The notes under the pieces were generated by a model that ran no database searches, was not told where the DNA came from, and was given only the letters and a program-made list of their open reading frames with translations. From contig CP118523.1 in the NCBI GenBank assembly GCA_029227815.1, positions 3,658,001 through 3,722,000 of the forward strand: a stretch of 64,000 nt of DNA, written 5' to 3'. Positions within the stretch are counted from its first letter, which is position 1, and each line of letters opens with the position of its first letter. Source of the DNA: Clostridiaceae bacterium M8S5. GTDB taxonomy: Bacteria > Bacillota > Clostridia > Tissierellales > MCWD3. The position numbers were made by a program, and so were the translations under genes. Below, piece by piece: positions 18,018 through 28,437 of this stretch.

Positions 18018-20846
18018 TTATTGATTCATAACCTTTCCTAAAAACTTTCCTGTATATGATTTATTGACTTTCACTACTTCTTCTGGTGTTCCTTTTGCTA
18101 CTATACATCCTCCTTCATCTCCTCCTTCTGGCCCAAGATCTAGGATGTAATCAGCTGTTTTTATAACATCTAAGTTATGCTCTATTACTATTACAGTGTT
18201 TCCCCCTTCTACAAGCTTGTCAAGTACTTTAATCAATTTGTGTACGTCAGCTATGTGAAGTCCTGTAGTTGGCTCATCTAGTATATATAGCGTCTTACCT
18301 GTACTTCTTTTACTAAGCTCTGCAGCAAGTTTTATTCTCTGAGCTTCTCCTCCTGAAAGTTGCGTTGATGGCTGCCCTAACTTTATATATCCTAATCCAA
18401 CATCATACATTGTCTGCAATTTTCTCTTTATTTTTGGAATATTATCAAAGAATTCTACACCTTCTTCTACCGTCATATCCAATACTTCTGTTATTGTTTT
18501 GCCTTTATATTTTACCTCTAATGTCTCTCTGTTATATCTCTTACCCTTACAAACTTCACATGGGACATATACGTCTGGTAAAAAGTGCATCGCAATTTTC
18601 ACTATTCCATCACCTTTACAAGCTTCACATCTTCCACCTTTTACGTTGAAACTAAATCTACCTTTGCTATACCCTCTAACTTTGGCTTCTTTTGTCATTG
18701 CAAATATGTCTCTGATATGATCAAATACCCCTGTGTATGTTGCAGGATTACTTCTTGGTGTTCTACCTATTGGTGATTGGTCTATGTCTATTATCTTATC
18801 TATATGCTCTAAGCCTTTTATTTCTTTAAACTTTCCTGGTCTAACCTTGCTACGGTTAAGCTCTCTTCTTATTCCCTTGTATAGTATTTCATTTATCAAG
18901 CTACTTTTACCTGAACCTGATACTCCTGTGACACATGTAAAGAGACCTAACGGAAATTTAACGTTTATATTTTTAAGATTATTTTCTTTTGCACCCTTTA
19001 CTTCTATCCATTTTCCGTTAGTCACTCTTCTCTTGCTTGGAATTTTTATCTTTTTCTTACCACTTAGATATTGTCCTGTTATTGAATCTTCTACTGCCAT
19101 TATTTCTTGTAATGTACCTTGTGCAATTATCTCTCCACCATGTACTCCTGCACCAGGCCCTATATCTACAATATGATCCGCGCATTTCATTGTATCCTCA
19201 TCATGTTCTACTACTAATAGTGTATTGCCTATATCTGTTAGATTCCTAAGTGTTTTCAATAACATGTCGTTGTCTCTTTGGTGTAACCCTATACTTGGTT
19301 CATCTAACACATACAAAACTCCTACCAAACTAGAACCTATTTGTGTAGCAAGTCTTATTCTTTGAGATTCTCCTCCTGATAGCGTCCCTGCACTTCTTGA
19401 CAGCGACAAATATCCTAACCCTACATCCTTGAGGAACGACAATCTCTTGGTTATCTCTTTTAGTATTTGCTCCGCTATAAATTTTTGCATCTCGCTTAAC
19501 TCTAGGTTGTTAAAAAACTCTAGTGATTTTGCTACTGAAAGACCAGTAACTTCTATTATGTTTTTATCTCCAACTGTAACTGCTAAACTTTCAGGCTTTA
19601 ATCTATTTCCACCACAAGCTTCACATGGAATTATACTCATATACTCTTCTATTTTGTTCCTCATATAGTCTGAGTTAGTTTCATTGTATCTTCTCTCAAG
19701 GTTAGTTATTACACCTTCAAAAGTACCCCTATGTGTTCTTTCTCCTCCATACTTACTATCAAAGGTGAAAGATATTTCTCTTTCTCCAGTTCCATATAGT
19801 AATTCGTCCATGAGTTTCTTCGGTGCATTCTTTATTGGTTCTTCTAAACTAAAGTTATTGTCCTTTGCTATTGTCCTAATTATCTTGTAATAATAGGTAT
19901 CCTCTCCTGTTCTACTATAAGGCTCGATAGCTCCATCATTAATTGATAATTCTTTATTAGGTATTATTAGCTTTTCGTCAACTTTTTTGTGATTTCCAAG
20001 ACCGTTACAGACTGGACACATTCCAAAAGGACTGTTAAAAGAAAACATTCTAGGAGCTAACTCGTCCATTGCTACTCCACAATCTACACAAGCAAATTTA
20101 GTGCTAAATAACAGTTCTTCGCTCTCTATAACATCCACTATTACTAGCCCCCCAGATAACTCTATTGCTGTCTCTATTGAACCAGTCAATCTATTTTGTA
20201 TACCGTCTTTTATTACTAATCTATCTATGACAATCTCTATTGTATGTTTCTTATTTTTTTCCAGGTCTATGTTATCGTTTATATCGTATACCTCTTTGTC
20301 TATTCTAACTCTAACGTAACCTTGCTTCCTTATATCTTCTATTAGCTTTTTGTGTGTTCCTTTTCTGCCACGTACAACTGGTGCTAATATTTGAATTTTT
20401 TGCCTCTCTTCTAGTTCTAATACGTGATCTACTATTTGGTCTATCGTCTGTGAAGTTATTTCTTTGCCACATTTTGGACAATGAGGTATCCCGACTCTCG
20501 CATACAATAGTCTAAGATAGTCATATATTTCTGTTACAGTCCCTACCGTTGATCTTGGGTTTCTATTCGTTGTCTTTTGATCTATTGATATAGCTGGTGA
20601 TAAACCAGTTATATGCTCTACATGTGGTTTCTCCATTTGACCTAGGAATTGTCTAGCATATGAAGATAAGCTCTCAACATACCTTCTTTGACCCTCTGCA
20701 TATATAGTATCAAACGCTAAAGAAGATTTTCCTGAGCCACTTAGACCTGTTAATACTATAAACTTATTTCTTGGTAACTCAATATCTATATTTTTTAGGT
20801 TATGTTCCTTAGCCCCTTTGATTATTAGCTTCTCCACCCTTTTCAT
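18018..20846 (-). CDS. uvrA: Excinuclease ABC subunit A
   Basis: The damage-sensing ABC ATPase of nucleotide excision repair. The 942-residue protein has two ABC modules: Walker [14 protein letters not shown] near residue 32 and [13 protein letters not shown] near 640, with signatures [12 protein letters not shown] and [12 protein letters not shown]. Zinc-binding pairs CPKCG and CVDCG lie in the insertion and [16 protein letters not shown] in the second module. It follows uvrB by 15 bases in one operon, so both come under the SOS promoter ahead of uvrB. Confidence 0.98.
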   Translation of the reverse strand: MKRVEKLIIKGAKEHNLKNIDIELPRNKFIVLTGLSGSGKSSLAFDTIYAEGQRRYVESLSSYARQFLGQMEKPHVEHITGLSPAISIDQKTTNRNPRSTVGTVTEIYDYLRLLYARVGIPHCPKCGKEITSQTIDQIVDHVLELEERQKIQILAPVVRGRKGTHKKLIEDIRKQGYVRVRIDKEVYDINDNIDLEKNKKHTIEIVIDRLVIKDGIQNRLTGSIETAIELSGGLVIVDVIESEELLFSTKFACVDCGVAMDELAPRMFSFNSPFGMCPVCNGLGNHKKVDEKLIIPNKELSINDGAIEPYSRTGEDTYYYKIIRTIAKDNNFSLEEPIKNAPKKLMDELLYGTGEREISFTFDSKYGGERTHRGTFEGVITNLERRYNETNSDYMRNKIEEYMSIIPCEACGGNRLKPESLAVTVGDKNIIEVTGLSVAKSLEFFNNLELSEMQKFIAEQILKEITKRLSFLKDVGLGYLSLSRSAGTLSGGESQRIRLATQIGSSLVGVLYVLDEPSIGLHQRDNDMLLKTLRNLTDIGNTLLVVEHDEDTMKCADHIVDIGPGAGVHGGEIIAQGTLQEIMAVEDSITGQYLSGKKKIKIPSKRRVTNGKWIEVKGAKENNLKNINVKFPLGLFTCVTGVSGSGKSSLINEILYKGIRRELNRSKVRPGKFKEIKGLEHIDKIIDIDQSPIGRTPRSNPATYTGVFDHIRDIFAMTKEAKVRGYSKGRFSFNVKGGRCEACKGDGIVKIAMHFLPDVYVPCEVCKGKRYNRETLEVKYKGKTITEVLDMTVEEGVEFFDNIPKIKRKLQTMYDVGLGYIKLGQPSTQLSGGEAQRIKLAAELSKRSTGKTLYILDEPTTGLHIADVHKLIKVLDKLVEGGNTVIVIEHNLDVIKTADYILDLGPEGGDEGGCIVAKGTPEEVVKVNKSYTGKFLGKVMNQ

Positions 20847-20861
20847 TCCCTTCTTCTAATG

Positions 20862-22829
20862 TTATAATTGCTTTTTAAGTTTCTCTATCTCATCTCTGAG
20901 CTCTGCTGCTTTTTCAAACTCAAGTTTTTCAGCAGCTCTATGCATTTGAGTTTCTAGCTTAATTATCATTTCTTTAACATCTTCTATATTTACAGAGCTT
21001 GATACATTGTATTCTTCTACATCTTCTGCTACTTTTGTAGCCTCTATTACATCTCTAACTGATTTATTTATAGTCGTTGGTGTTATACCATGCTCTTGGT
21101 TATACTTTTTCTGTAAGCTTCTCCTTCTATTTGTTTCACTTATTGCTACGTCCATTGAACGAGTAATCTTGTCTGCATACATTATTACTTTTCCATTTGA
21201 ATTTCTAGCTGCTCTACCTATAGTTTGAATCATTGATGTCTCAGATCTTAAAAATCCTTCTTTATCTGCATCTAGTATTGCAACTAATGATACTTCTGGC
21301 AAATCTAGTCCTTCTCTTAAAAGATTTATCCCAACTAATACGTCATATTTTCCTAACCTGAAATCTCTTATTATCTGCATTCTCTCCATAGTCTTTATTT
21401 CTGAATGTAAATATGTGACCTTAATTTCTAATTCTTCAAAATAAGCAGTTAAGTCTTCTGACATCTTTTTAGTGAGCGTTGTTATCAATATTCTTTCATT
21501 TTTAGCTACTCTTATATTTATCTCTTTAACTAAATCATCTATTTGATTCTTAGTAGGTTTGACAGTTATCAGTGGATCTAATAATCCTGTCGGTCTAATT
21601 ATTTGCTCCACAATATTCTCTGATAATTTTTTTTCATAATCACTAGGTGTTGCACTAACAAACAATACATAGTTCATATGCTTTTCGAACTCATCAAACT
21701 TAAGTGGTCTATTATCTAATGCTGATGGTAATCTAAAGCCATAATTTACTAGATTTGATTTTCTGGAATAATCTCCACCGTACATAGCTCTAACTTGGGG
21801 TAATGTAACGTGTGATTCATCTATTATCATTAAATAATCATCTGGAAAATAATCCAGTAATGTATATGGTTTACTACCTTTTTCTCTACCGCTAATATGC
21901 CTTGAGTAATTCTCTATTCCCTGACAATAGCCCATTTCTTGCAACATCTCTATATCATATCTCGTTCTTTGCTTTAGTCTTTGTGCTTCTAGTAACTTAT
22001 CCTCACTAATAAGTATCTTCAATCTCTCTTCAAGTTCTACTTCTATTGTATTTATCGCTCTGTCTATTTTTTCTTTTGTTGTGGCGTAGTGTGATGCTGG
22101 GAAAATTGATATATGATTTCTCTGTCCTATTATCTCTCCTGTAAGTGAATTAATCTCCGTTATTCTATCTATCTCATCTCCAAAAAATTCTACTCTTATA
22201 GCGTTTTCAGTCGATGATGCTGGAAATATTTCTACTACATCTCCTCTAACTCTAAAAACACCTCTTGTAAAGTTGATATCATTTCTCGTATATTGTATAT
22301 CTATCAACTTTTCAATGACTTCATCTCTATCTTTAATCATACCCGGTCTGAGCGAAAGTATAAGGTTTTCATAGTCTATAGGATCACCTAATCCATAGAT
22401 GCACGATACACTTGCTACTATTATCACATCTTTGCGTTCAAATAACGAAGCTGTAGCTGAGTGTCTTAATTTTTCTATTTCTTCATTTATTGATGAATCT
22501 TTTTCTATAAACGTATCTGTACCAGGTATATATGCTTCAGGTTGGTAGTAATCATAAAAACTGACAAAATACTCTACTGCACTATCTGGAAAAAACTCTT
22601 TGAATTCACTTGCTAATTGTGCTGCTAATGTTTTATTGTGTGCTATAATAATTGTAGGTTTTTGAACCTCCTGTATTATATTCGCCATAGTAAATGTCTT
22701 ACCTGAACCTGTTACTCCAAGTAATGTTTGTTTTTTAACTCCATTTAAAATTGACTCACTTAATTTCTGTATAGCTTTTGGTTGATCTCCTCTTGGTACA
22801 TAATCCGAACTTATTTTAAATTGTCCCAT
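20862..22829 (-). CDS. uvrB: Excinuclease ABC subunit B
   Basis: A superfamily 2 helicase that verifies DNA damage delivered by UvrA and recruits UvrC. It has Walker [15 protein letters not shown], the beta-hairpin segment [26 protein letters not shown]-type motif II ([12 protein letters not shown]), motif [14 protein letters not shown], and a C-terminal UVR domain ([22 protein letters not shown]). ATG 22829 (MGQFKISSD) is chosen over an in-frame ATG at 22868 because AAAGGTGA lies directly before it and the family starts there. The gene has a consensus promoter with an SOS box. Confidence 0.97.
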   Translation of the reverse strand: MGQFKISSDYVPRGDQPKAIQKLSESILNGVKKQTLLGVTGSGKTFTMANIIQEVQKPTIIIAHNKTLAAQLASEFKEFFPDSAVEYFVSFYDYYQPEAYIPGTDTFIEKDSSINEEIEKLRHSATASLFERKDVIIVASVSCIYGLGDPIDYENLILSLRPGMIKDRDEVIEKLIDIQYTRNDINFTRGVFRVRGDVVEIFPASSTENAIRVEFFGDEIDRITEINSLTGEIIGQRNHISIFPASHYATTKEKIDRAINTIEVELEERLKILISEDKLLEAQRLKQRTRYDIEMLQEMGYCQGIENYSRHISGREKGSKPYTLLDYFPDDYLMIIDESHVTLPQVRAMYGGDYSRKSNLVNYGFRLPSALDNRPLKFDEFEKHMNYVLFVSATPSDYEKKLSENIVEQIIRPTGLLDPLITVKPTKNQIDDLVKEINIRVAKNERILITTLTKKMSEDLTAYFEELEIKVTYLHSEIKTMERMQIIRDFRLGKYDVLVGINLLREGLDLPEVSLVAILDADKEGFLRSETSMIQTIGRAARNSNGKVIMYADKITRSMDVAISETNRRRSLQKKYNQEHGITPTTINKSVRDVIEATKVAEDVEEYNVSSSVNIEDVKEMIIKLETQMHRAAEKLEFEKAAELRDEIEKLKKQL

Positions 22830-22956
22830 ATATTCACCTTTGTATAATGAAAACATTGGGAAAATCATTATACTTTTCCTTTCTTAATTAATTATATTTT
22901 ATCCACCTAAATATACACTACAAATTGGTGCTATCGAATTAAGAATTCATACTCAA

Positions 22957-22970
22957 GGAACGTTTGTTCG
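22957..22970 (-). promoter_or_regulatory. SOS (LexA/DinR) box of the uvrBA operon
   Basis: On the minus strand the 14 bases CGAACAAACGTTCC fit the Firmicutes SOS box CGAAC-RNRY-GTTYC at every position. It lies a few bases downstream of the -10 hexamer, covering the predicted start point, so LexA would block initiation until DNA damage. Confidence 0.85.
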
Positions 22971-22976
22971 TTACTT

Positions 22977-23005
22977 ATTATATATTACTTATTTTTATAT
23001 GTCAA
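22977..23005 (-). promoter_or_regulatory. Consensus promoter of uvrBA
   Basis: TTGACA (23005-23000) and TATAAT (22982-22977) match the consensus exactly, with a 17-base spacer. The strength fits a promoter normally held down by a repressor. Confidence 0.88.
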
Positions 23006-23106
23006 ACATAATATTAAACTATTTAGTTGTAATTTTTGTAAATAAATCTAATAGACTATTATTTTATTCAGTATTAACTATAAAGGCTATTTTTTATTCA
23101 TAAAAA

Positions 23107-23223
23107 AGGCTGTTTTTACCTAATTTCTTGGTATAAACAGCCTCTCTTATAAAAATAACTTTCATTATGCGTCCTATATAGTACATCCGTACTATATTGC
23201 CAATGAATTCACTTAAGTGAATT
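23107..23223. repeat. Cluster of three dyads in the uvrB-peptide intergenic region
   Basis: Three inverted repeats follow each other. AGGCTGTTTTTACC pairs with GGTATAAACAGCCT (23107-23143) and has a T-run on the minus strand, like a terminator. ATATAGTAC-ATCC-GTACTATAT (23176-23197) is a 9-bp stem with a 4-base loop. AATTCACTTAAGTGAATT (23206-23223) is an 18-base perfect palindrome. No gene explains them. They could be terminators of minus-strand transcription, regulator sites for the small peptide gene at 23396, or parts of a structured RNA. Confidence 0.5.
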
Positions 23224-23341
23224 TATTTATACAATGTTTTTAAGTGATTTATCTTTTCAAAGTATTTTTATTATTATGTATGTGCTATATATTAATTAAT
23301 ACTATGTGAAAAAATCATTTAAATGCACTATCCAATAAAGT

Positions 23342-23362
23342 ACTTTATAAGGTTTATAAAGT
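23342..23362. promoter_or_regulatory. Inverted repeat just upstream of the 30-residue peptide gene
   Basis: ACTTTATAA and TTATAAAGT, separated by GGT, form a perfect 9-bp dyad ending 34 bases before the ATG. Its position suggests an operator or a leader hairpin. Confidence 0.45.
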
Positions 23363-23395
23363 TCTGCAAATCGAAGAATTAAAGGAGGTGGAAAA

Positions 23396-23488
23396 ATGAA
23401 AAAACTAACTAAGAAAAATAATATCATAGTTTTAAATTTACAAAGAACAACTTTTTCTTCTTGTAAACCTTGGGAATTACAGTATTAA
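23396..23488 (+). CDS. Small peptide, possible second RiPP precursor
   Basis: A 30-codon reading frame with an unusually strong ribosome site (AAAGGAGGTG, 23381-23390) six bases before ATG. The N-terminal half is basic then hydrophobic (MKKLTKKNNIIVLNL) and the tail is QRTTFSSCKPWELQY, with a single cysteine. The CKPW tetrapeptide also occurs in the six-Cys peptide at 32.6 kb. A dyad lies upstream and a long hairpin downstream, which is how a short abundant transcript would look. It could be a precursor for one of the four radical SAM enzymes, a signalling peptide, or a leader peptide. No family was recognised and the length is near the limit of what can be believed without expression data. 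Confidence 0.55.
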   Translation: MKKLTKKNNIIVLNLQRTTFSSCKPWELQY

Positions 23489-23553
23489 AAAAGATACAAA
23501 AATAAGAATCTAATAACCTATCGTAAAAAATGGTTATATAAATAATATTAACG

Positions 23554-23621
23554 AAATGGTGTAATCTTCTATAATGATATAATCAAATAGAAGGGATACA
23601 CCATTTATTATACTGTTTTTT
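23554..23621 (+). terminator. Long hairpin with T-run after the small peptide gene
   Basis: AAATGGTGTA and TACACCATTT form the base of a stem extended by TTCTAT/ATAGAA inside, with a run of T at 23615-23621. It would end the peptide transcript, and it faces the converging PDZ gene. Confidence 0.6.
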
Positions 23622-23682
23622 TGCTCTTTAATATTGGAGTTTTTCCATTGATAAAAAAGTCATATCAACGACTTAGTCATTC

Positions 23683-24798
23683 TTAAGTTTTCTTTATAAT
23701 ATAGTTAATTATCCTATAAAAAATACTGTAATTAGGCTTTATATCTAACGTCATCTTTGCATCTTCTGTTAGTATAAGCACACCTAATGTCTTGTTGTTT
23801 ATATTTCTGTGTATTTTTTTTATTACTCGTTTTTCATTATTGCTATAATAAACTATTTCTAATTCGTTATCTTTAGTAACAGCTTTTTTTACATCATCCT
23901 TTGATTTTACTATTGTTTTATTTATTGTTATAACTTCATCCCCTATAGCTAAACCTAGTTCATCTGCTATAGTATTTGGTATTACGTCTAATACTCGTAC
24001 TGCATTATTGCAAACTGTTATACTTGGTTTCTTGCTCTTACATGCACTTCTTCTTTTTATAATTATCAACTCATGTAGTATTGGACTTGCTATTATAGCA
24101 ATTATTAAAATCAAATCATATACGTATGATACAGCTACTAATGTAAAAATTACTAAGCTATAACTTATTAACATTTTAGCGGATTCTTTTGTTGTATTAC
24201 TAACACTATCTGATATTGCTAAATCTGTGTATCCAAGCACTGAAGCTACTGGAAATAACATATTGTATCCTCTAAGTGTTATGTAGAATGGTACACACCA
24301 AAATCTACTTAGCTTATAGCCACCTATTAATTCATGGTTTTTTTCTAAATATAATGGTAAGTATGATTTGTGCCCATCTAGCTTTATTAGCATACCTTCT
24401 GCTAAGTGTAACAGTCCTACTATAACTATTATACTCCTTAATGCTTGTATGTCTTTGTTTAATACCATCCCTATTATACATGCTCCTGCACCTGAATAAG
24501 CTATACAAGCATATCTTGGATTGACTAAAAACATAAGTATAGATAATATTAAAGCATACTTAAAACAGGATATATCAATTTTAATAGGAATAATCCTAAG
24601 TACTATACTTATCAATATACCAACTGCTAGTCCATTAAACTGAGATAATAAAAAATGCTTTAAATATGTCACTCTGACAATGCCTAATAATTCTTTTTCC
24701 TTTTTTTCTAATCTTATGTATTGATAAAATACTAATATGATCATTATGATGTATATTGGGTTAACTATTAATTTCAATAATTTATTAAACATATACAT
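23683..24798 (-). CDS. PDZ-domain integral membrane protein
   Basis: A 371-residue protein with eight or more hydrophobic segments through about residue 245, then a cytosolic or external PDZ domain (about 265-345: VLDVIPNTIADELGLAIGDEVITINKT is the carboxylate-binding and core part). This is the layout of MinJ/SwrAA-neighbour proteins found between ctpA and uvrB in Bacillus and Clostridia, where they help place the division machinery. Here it precedes uvrB but is separated from it by about 850 bases with the small peptide gene. AAAGGAGA lies rather far (about 14 bases) ahead of the ATG, so the start is less sure. The division role is inferred from synteny only. Confidence 0.78.
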   Translation of the reverse strand: MYMFNKLLKLIVNPIYIIMIILVFYQYIRLEKKEKELLGIVRVTYLKHFLLSQFNGLAVGILISIVLRIIPIKIDISCFKYALILSILMFLVNPRYACIAYSGAGACIIGMVLNKDIQALRSIIVIVGLLHLAEGMLIKLDGHKSYLPLYLEKNHELIGGYKLSRFWCVPFYITLRGYNMLFPVASVLGYTDLAISDSVSNTTKESAKMLISYSLVIFTLVAVSYVYDLILIIAIIASPILHELIIIKRRSACKSKKPSITVCNNAVRVLDVIPNTIADELGLAIGDEVITINKTIVKSKDDVKKAVTKDNELEIVYYSNNEKRVIKKIHRNINNKTLGVLILTEDAKMTLDIKPNYSIFYRIINYIIKKT

Positions 24799-24929
24799 AC
24801 TATCTACACGCTCTCCTTTTGTAAATATTTAGTATTTTCCCCGTTAATCAAATAAGTTAAACCTGAGAATTTTCATTATTATTGTTATATATTAAAATTT
24901 AACTATTTATAAAACCAAGTTTCTATGCG

Positions 24930-24948
24930 AGTCAACCAATGGTTGACT
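24930..24948. promoter_or_regulatory. 19-bp palindromic operator ahead of the HTH-ABC gene
   Basis: AGTCAACCA-A-TGGTTGACT is a perfect inverted repeat with one central base. Its right arm contains a TTGACT -35 hexamer (24943-24948), so a bound repressor would block the promoter. The natural candidate is the HTH domain encoded just downstream. Confidence 0.7.
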
Positions 24949-24971
24949 AAATGATATTGATTTTTTATTTT
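24943..24971 (+). promoter_or_regulatory. Probable promoter of the HTH-ABC/permease operon
   Basis: TTGACT (24943-24948) and TATTTT (24966-24971) with a 17-base spacer, about 70 bases before the start codon. The -10 is a weak match. Confidence 0.5.
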
Positions 24972-25040
24972 TATTATGCAACAATGTAATTACTTTTGTT
25001 ATTATTGAGAATCATATTAATGAGAAGGAGGTATTTGTTT

Positions 25041-26015
25041 ATGAATAATGTAAATAACGTATTTGTTGGCGGGCGTTTAGCATATCTAAGAAAATTAAAA
25101 GGCAGGACACAAAAAGATATTGCAGAGCATTTTGGTATATCTAAGCAGGCAGTATCTAAATGGGAAAATGGACTCTCTATGCCAGACATATTGTTAATGC
25201 CTAGTATTGCAAAATATTTTGATGTTGATATAGATTATTTTTTTGATAAAAATGTTGCTGATGATAAATCAAAACATTTCATTAATAAAGAAAAAGTAGC
25301 TATCAGTATTAAAGACTTTAGTAAAAAATACGATGATAGTAAAAAGTATACTATTGAAAACTTAAATCTAGATATATATGATAATGTCTCAACTGCCATA
25401 ATGGGACCATCTGGTTGTGGTAAATCTACTTTATTAAATTGTATATCTGGATTAGAAAAATCAACATCAGGTAGTATTTATATACTGGGAACAGATATTA
25501 CTAAGTTGAAAGAATCTAAACTAACTAAATTTAGACGAAACAATATAACATATATTTTTCAACAATATAATTTAATAGAAGTTCTAAATGTAATTGATAA
25601 CATAAAATTACCCTACAAAACATCAGGTGCAAAAATCAACAATAAAAAACTCAAGCATCTAATTAATACTCTAGGGCTAAAAGGTAAGGAAAAAGTACTA
25701 CCTAATAAACTATCTGGTGGTCAACAACAAAGAGTTGCAATTGCTAGAGCTTTATTAGGTGAAAATAATATTATCTTGGCAGATGAGCCAACTGGTGCAT
25801 TAGATTTAAAAACAAGCAATGAGGTTTTAAAATTATTATTATTAGGAGCTAAGGAATTTGAATCTCCAATATTAATAATAACTCATGATATAAATGTTGC
25901 ATCCAAATGTGACATTGTTCATTTCATGCTTGATGGTAAAATAATTAAAACTCTAGAAAGGCCATCTACTGATGAAGTAGCTAATATTATGATGAGGTTA
26001 TCGAGTGATGAATAA
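25041..26015 (+). CDS. HTH (XRE)-ABC transporter ATPase fusion
   Basis: A 324-residue protein joining two modules that are usually separate. Residues 8-68 are an XRE-type helix-turn-helix (RTQKDIAEHFGISKQAVSKW, then a DVDIDYFF end typical of these repressors). Residues about 86-320 are an ABC ATPase of the MacB/LolD class: Walker A GPSGCGKS at 122-129, Q-loop FQQYNL, signature LSGGQQQR, Walker B IILADEPTGALD and ITHD switch histidine. ATG 25041 is used because AAGGAGG lies 10 bases ahead; an earlier in-frame codon at 24996 has no site. It overlaps the permease gene by 8 bases. It likely powers an antimicrobial-peptide exporter or immunity pump and may sense and regulate its own operon through the palindrome upstream. 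Confidence 0.9.
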   Translation: MNNVNNVFVGGRLAYLRKLKGRTQKDIAEHFGISKQAVSKWENGLSMPDILLMPSIAKYFDVDIDYFFDKNVADDKSKHFINKEKVAISIKDFSKKYDDSKKYTIENLNLDIYDNVSTAIMGPSGCGKSTLLNCISGLEKSTSGSIYILGTDITKLKESKLTKFRRNNITYIFQQYNLIEVLNVIDNIKLPYKTSGAKINNKKLKHLINTLGLKGKEKVLPNKLSGGQQQRVAIARALLGENNIILADEPTGALDLKTSNEVLKLLLLGAKEFESPILIITHDINVASKCDIVHFMLDGKIIKTLERPSTDEVANIMMRLSSDE

Positions 26016-28410
26016 ATTAATATTTAATGATATATTTAAAAATAAAAAACTCTTTTTCGGCACTTTTTTATCTGTTATAGTTTCTGTCACTATAATATGT
26101 TCTTGCCTTTCTTTATTATTTGGTGCTTTGGAACTTAAAGATTATGGTCATAGATTTGATGGTGTTGATATAGTAGTAAGTAATAATAACGAAATTGTAC
26201 TAAAATATAATAAAAAAGATAAGATTAAGACTCATTCTAAAGATGTTGATGGCAATATCCCTTTAAATGATTCAGATATATCTTATCTGTCTGAAAAGTA
26301 TGATTGTGTTTTTGATTATACATTTTACATCAATGCTAAAAAATTATCATATCGTAAAATTGCTGGGCATAATGCTTCAAGTATGGATTTAACTAAGTTT
26401 TCTATAGTTAAGGGTAATGTTCCTAGTAAAAAACAAGTATTGATTGATAATGATTTAGCTAACAAAAATAATTTAAATGTAGGAGATTCAATTCTTATTG
26501 AAACTAAAAGAGATAAGAAACTCTACACTGTATCTGGTATTGTAAGTAGTAGTTTAAATAATATATACGATTTACAAAACTATGTGTTTTTTGACGATGA
26601 TACAGCTATAAGTTTATCAAATGGATGCTATAATGTTGGAATTAAATCACAACATATTCAAAACGATATAAATAAACTAAAAGACCATGATTTTAATGTC
26701 CTAACAGGAGATAGTATAAATAAAGGTGAGCTGTTTTATATAGCCTATGTTAACTCTTCGCTTTTTATTATATTCTTGACTATGGCATTTATATGCGTAG
26801 TTATATCAGGCTTTGTACTAAGTGGCACTATTAAATTTAGTATTAAGCATAGACTAAAAAGTTTTGCTTTACTGCGAATACTTGGATTTACTAAAAGTAA
26901 GATTAATAGATTAATATCTGTTCAAAATATTTTTATTGGTTTAATAGGTGGCATAATCGGTATATATACAAGCATTCCTGTTTCAAAATTCATTGCTGAT
27001 GGATTTTTTAGACTAGGTGTTACAGATATTAGTTTTAAACCTATTTCAAATTTATCTATAAATATATTATCTGTTATTTGTATATTACTGCTTATTTCTA
27101 TAGTTTCATTCATTACTGCTAGAAAAACATTAAAGATAGCCCCTATGTCTGCTTTTAAGCAGATTGGAGGTAAATTCTCAGAGTATTCTATAATGAGCGT
27201 GCTTATTGGAATCATATTGATTGCAGGAGGTATTTCAATAGCCAAATTCACTCCATTTAGAGGAGGAATAGGTGTTGGCATGGGATTTCTATCATGTTCA
27301 GTATTTCTAGGCGGAATAATGCTTCTATCTCCTGTTATCATGATTATTATAAACTTCCTGTTGTCTATATTCACTAGAAATATGCACAATAGCTTAGGTC
27401 AAGTTGCTAGCGCCAATGTTAAAATTAAAGCATCAAAATTTGCTATTGCGAGCATTTCTATCGCAATAATGATATCTATAAATGGCGTAATGGTGCTTAA
27501 TAACATGACATATATTAAAACTGTAACAAATGCAAAGTATGATATAGCTAGTAACTATCCTTATATAGTAACAAATATAAGTAATCAAGACATCCCACGG
27601 ACAGCTTCTTATACAGGAATAAAAACTTTAGATATATTGGTTAATAAAAAAAATAAACTAAATAAATTGCGTATTATAGGTGCAAATAATGTATCTCTGA
27701 ACATCACTATTAAGGGATTTGATAGTTCAAGAAAATTGTCCGATAATCAAATAATATTATCTGAATATGTACATGGATTTAATATAGGCGATGATATTGA
27801 GGTTTGGTTTACGAACGGGTCTAAAAAAATAATGACTGTAGTAGGTTTTTATAATATAAACTCAAACTACATTGGCGAAATATATGATGCCATAATAAGT
27901 GATAAAGTTGCTTTTGAAAACAGTTTTGATAATAAATACAACACTATCTACTTAAATAATAAAATAGCAAATGCTAAAGAAAATAGCTTAAGTTATTATC
28001 AAAATAATCCTGCTTTTGATATCCAAGTAGCAGCAACATTATTAATGATAGGCATATCTATATTGCTATCTGTTATTGCATTGTTTAATACATTTGCTAT
28101 CATTATGAGTGTCAGACAAAGGGAGTTTAATTCGTTAAAAATTGTAGGAGCTAAAAAATCTCAAATATTCAAGATGACTGTCATTGAGACGTTGATAGTT
28201 GTTACTACTGGTTTATTGCTTGGTACTAGTCTGATAATAGCTATATGTGGACACTATTCATATGTCAACACTGGTGTATTTGATTATATCGTAAACTCTA
28301 AAATTTTCTTTAGTTTAATTATTGGTTCATTTGTTTTAGGTTTGCTTGCTGGTTTGCTACCTTCTAAATTTACTATTAAAAGATTAAAACAACAAGTACG
28401 AAGTGAATAA
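26008..28410 (+). CDS. FtsX-type ABC transporter permease
   Basis: An 800-residue permease of the large two-FtsX-domain type used for efflux of, or resistance to, peptides. Membrane segments are at about 15-37, 245-275, 300-325, 355-375, 395-420, 430-455, 475-495, 675-705, 730-750 and 765-785, with large external loops at 40-240 and 500-670. Each FtsX domain has a GxxG-rich third helix. ATG 26008 overlaps the ATPase stop (ATGAATAA), so the two are translationally coupled; an in-frame GTG at 26005 is the alternative. It converges with the radical SAM operon and its partner is the HTH-ABC ATPase. Substrate is unknown; the six-Cys peptide product is the obvious guess. Confidence 0.88.
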   Translation: MNKLIFNDIFKNKKLFFGTFLSVIVSVTIICSCLSLLFGALELKDYGHRFDGVDIVVSNNNEIVLKYNKKDKIKTHSKDVDGNIPLNDSDISYLSEKYDCVFDYTFYINAKKLSYRKIAGHNASSMDLTKFSIVKGNVPSKKQVLIDNDLANKNNLNVGDSILIETKRDKKLYTVSGIVSSSLNNIYDLQNYVFFDDDTAISLSNGCYNVGIKSQHIQNDINKLKDHDFNVLTGDSINKGELFYIAYVNSSLFIIFLTMAFICVVISGFVLSGTIKFSIKHRLKSFALLRILGFTKSKINRLISVQNIFIGLIGGIIGIYTSIPVSKFIADGFFRLGVTDISFKPISNLSINILSVICILLLISIVSFITARKTLKIAPMSAFKQIGGKFSEYSIMSVLIGIILIAGGISIAKFTPFRGGIGVGMGFLSCSVFLGGIMLLSPVIMIIINFLLSIFTRNMHNSLGQVASANVKIKASKFAIASISIAIMISINGVMVLNNMTYIKTVTNAKYDIASNYPYIVTNISNQDIPRTASYTGIKTLDILVNKKNKLNKLRIIGANNVSLNITIKGFDSSRKLSDNQIILSEYVHGFNIGDDIEVWFTNGSKKIMTVVGFYNINSNYIGEIYDAIISDKVAFENSFDNKYNTIYLNNKIANAKENSLSYYQNNPAFDIQVAATLLMIGISILLSVIALFNTFAIIMSVRQREFNSLKIVGAKKSQIFKMTVIETLIVVTTGLLLGTSLIIAICGHYSYVNTGVFDYIVNSKIFFSLIIGSFVLGLLAGLLPSKFTIKRLKQQVRSE

Positions 28411-28437
28411 ATTTCTTATACCATTTATATCTATATA

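Noticed and set aside
24996..25040. Upstream start of the HTH-ABC gene adding 15 residues
   Set aside because: No Shine-Dalgarno; AAGGAGG lies directly ahead of ATG 25041, which also aligns with the start of the HTH domain.
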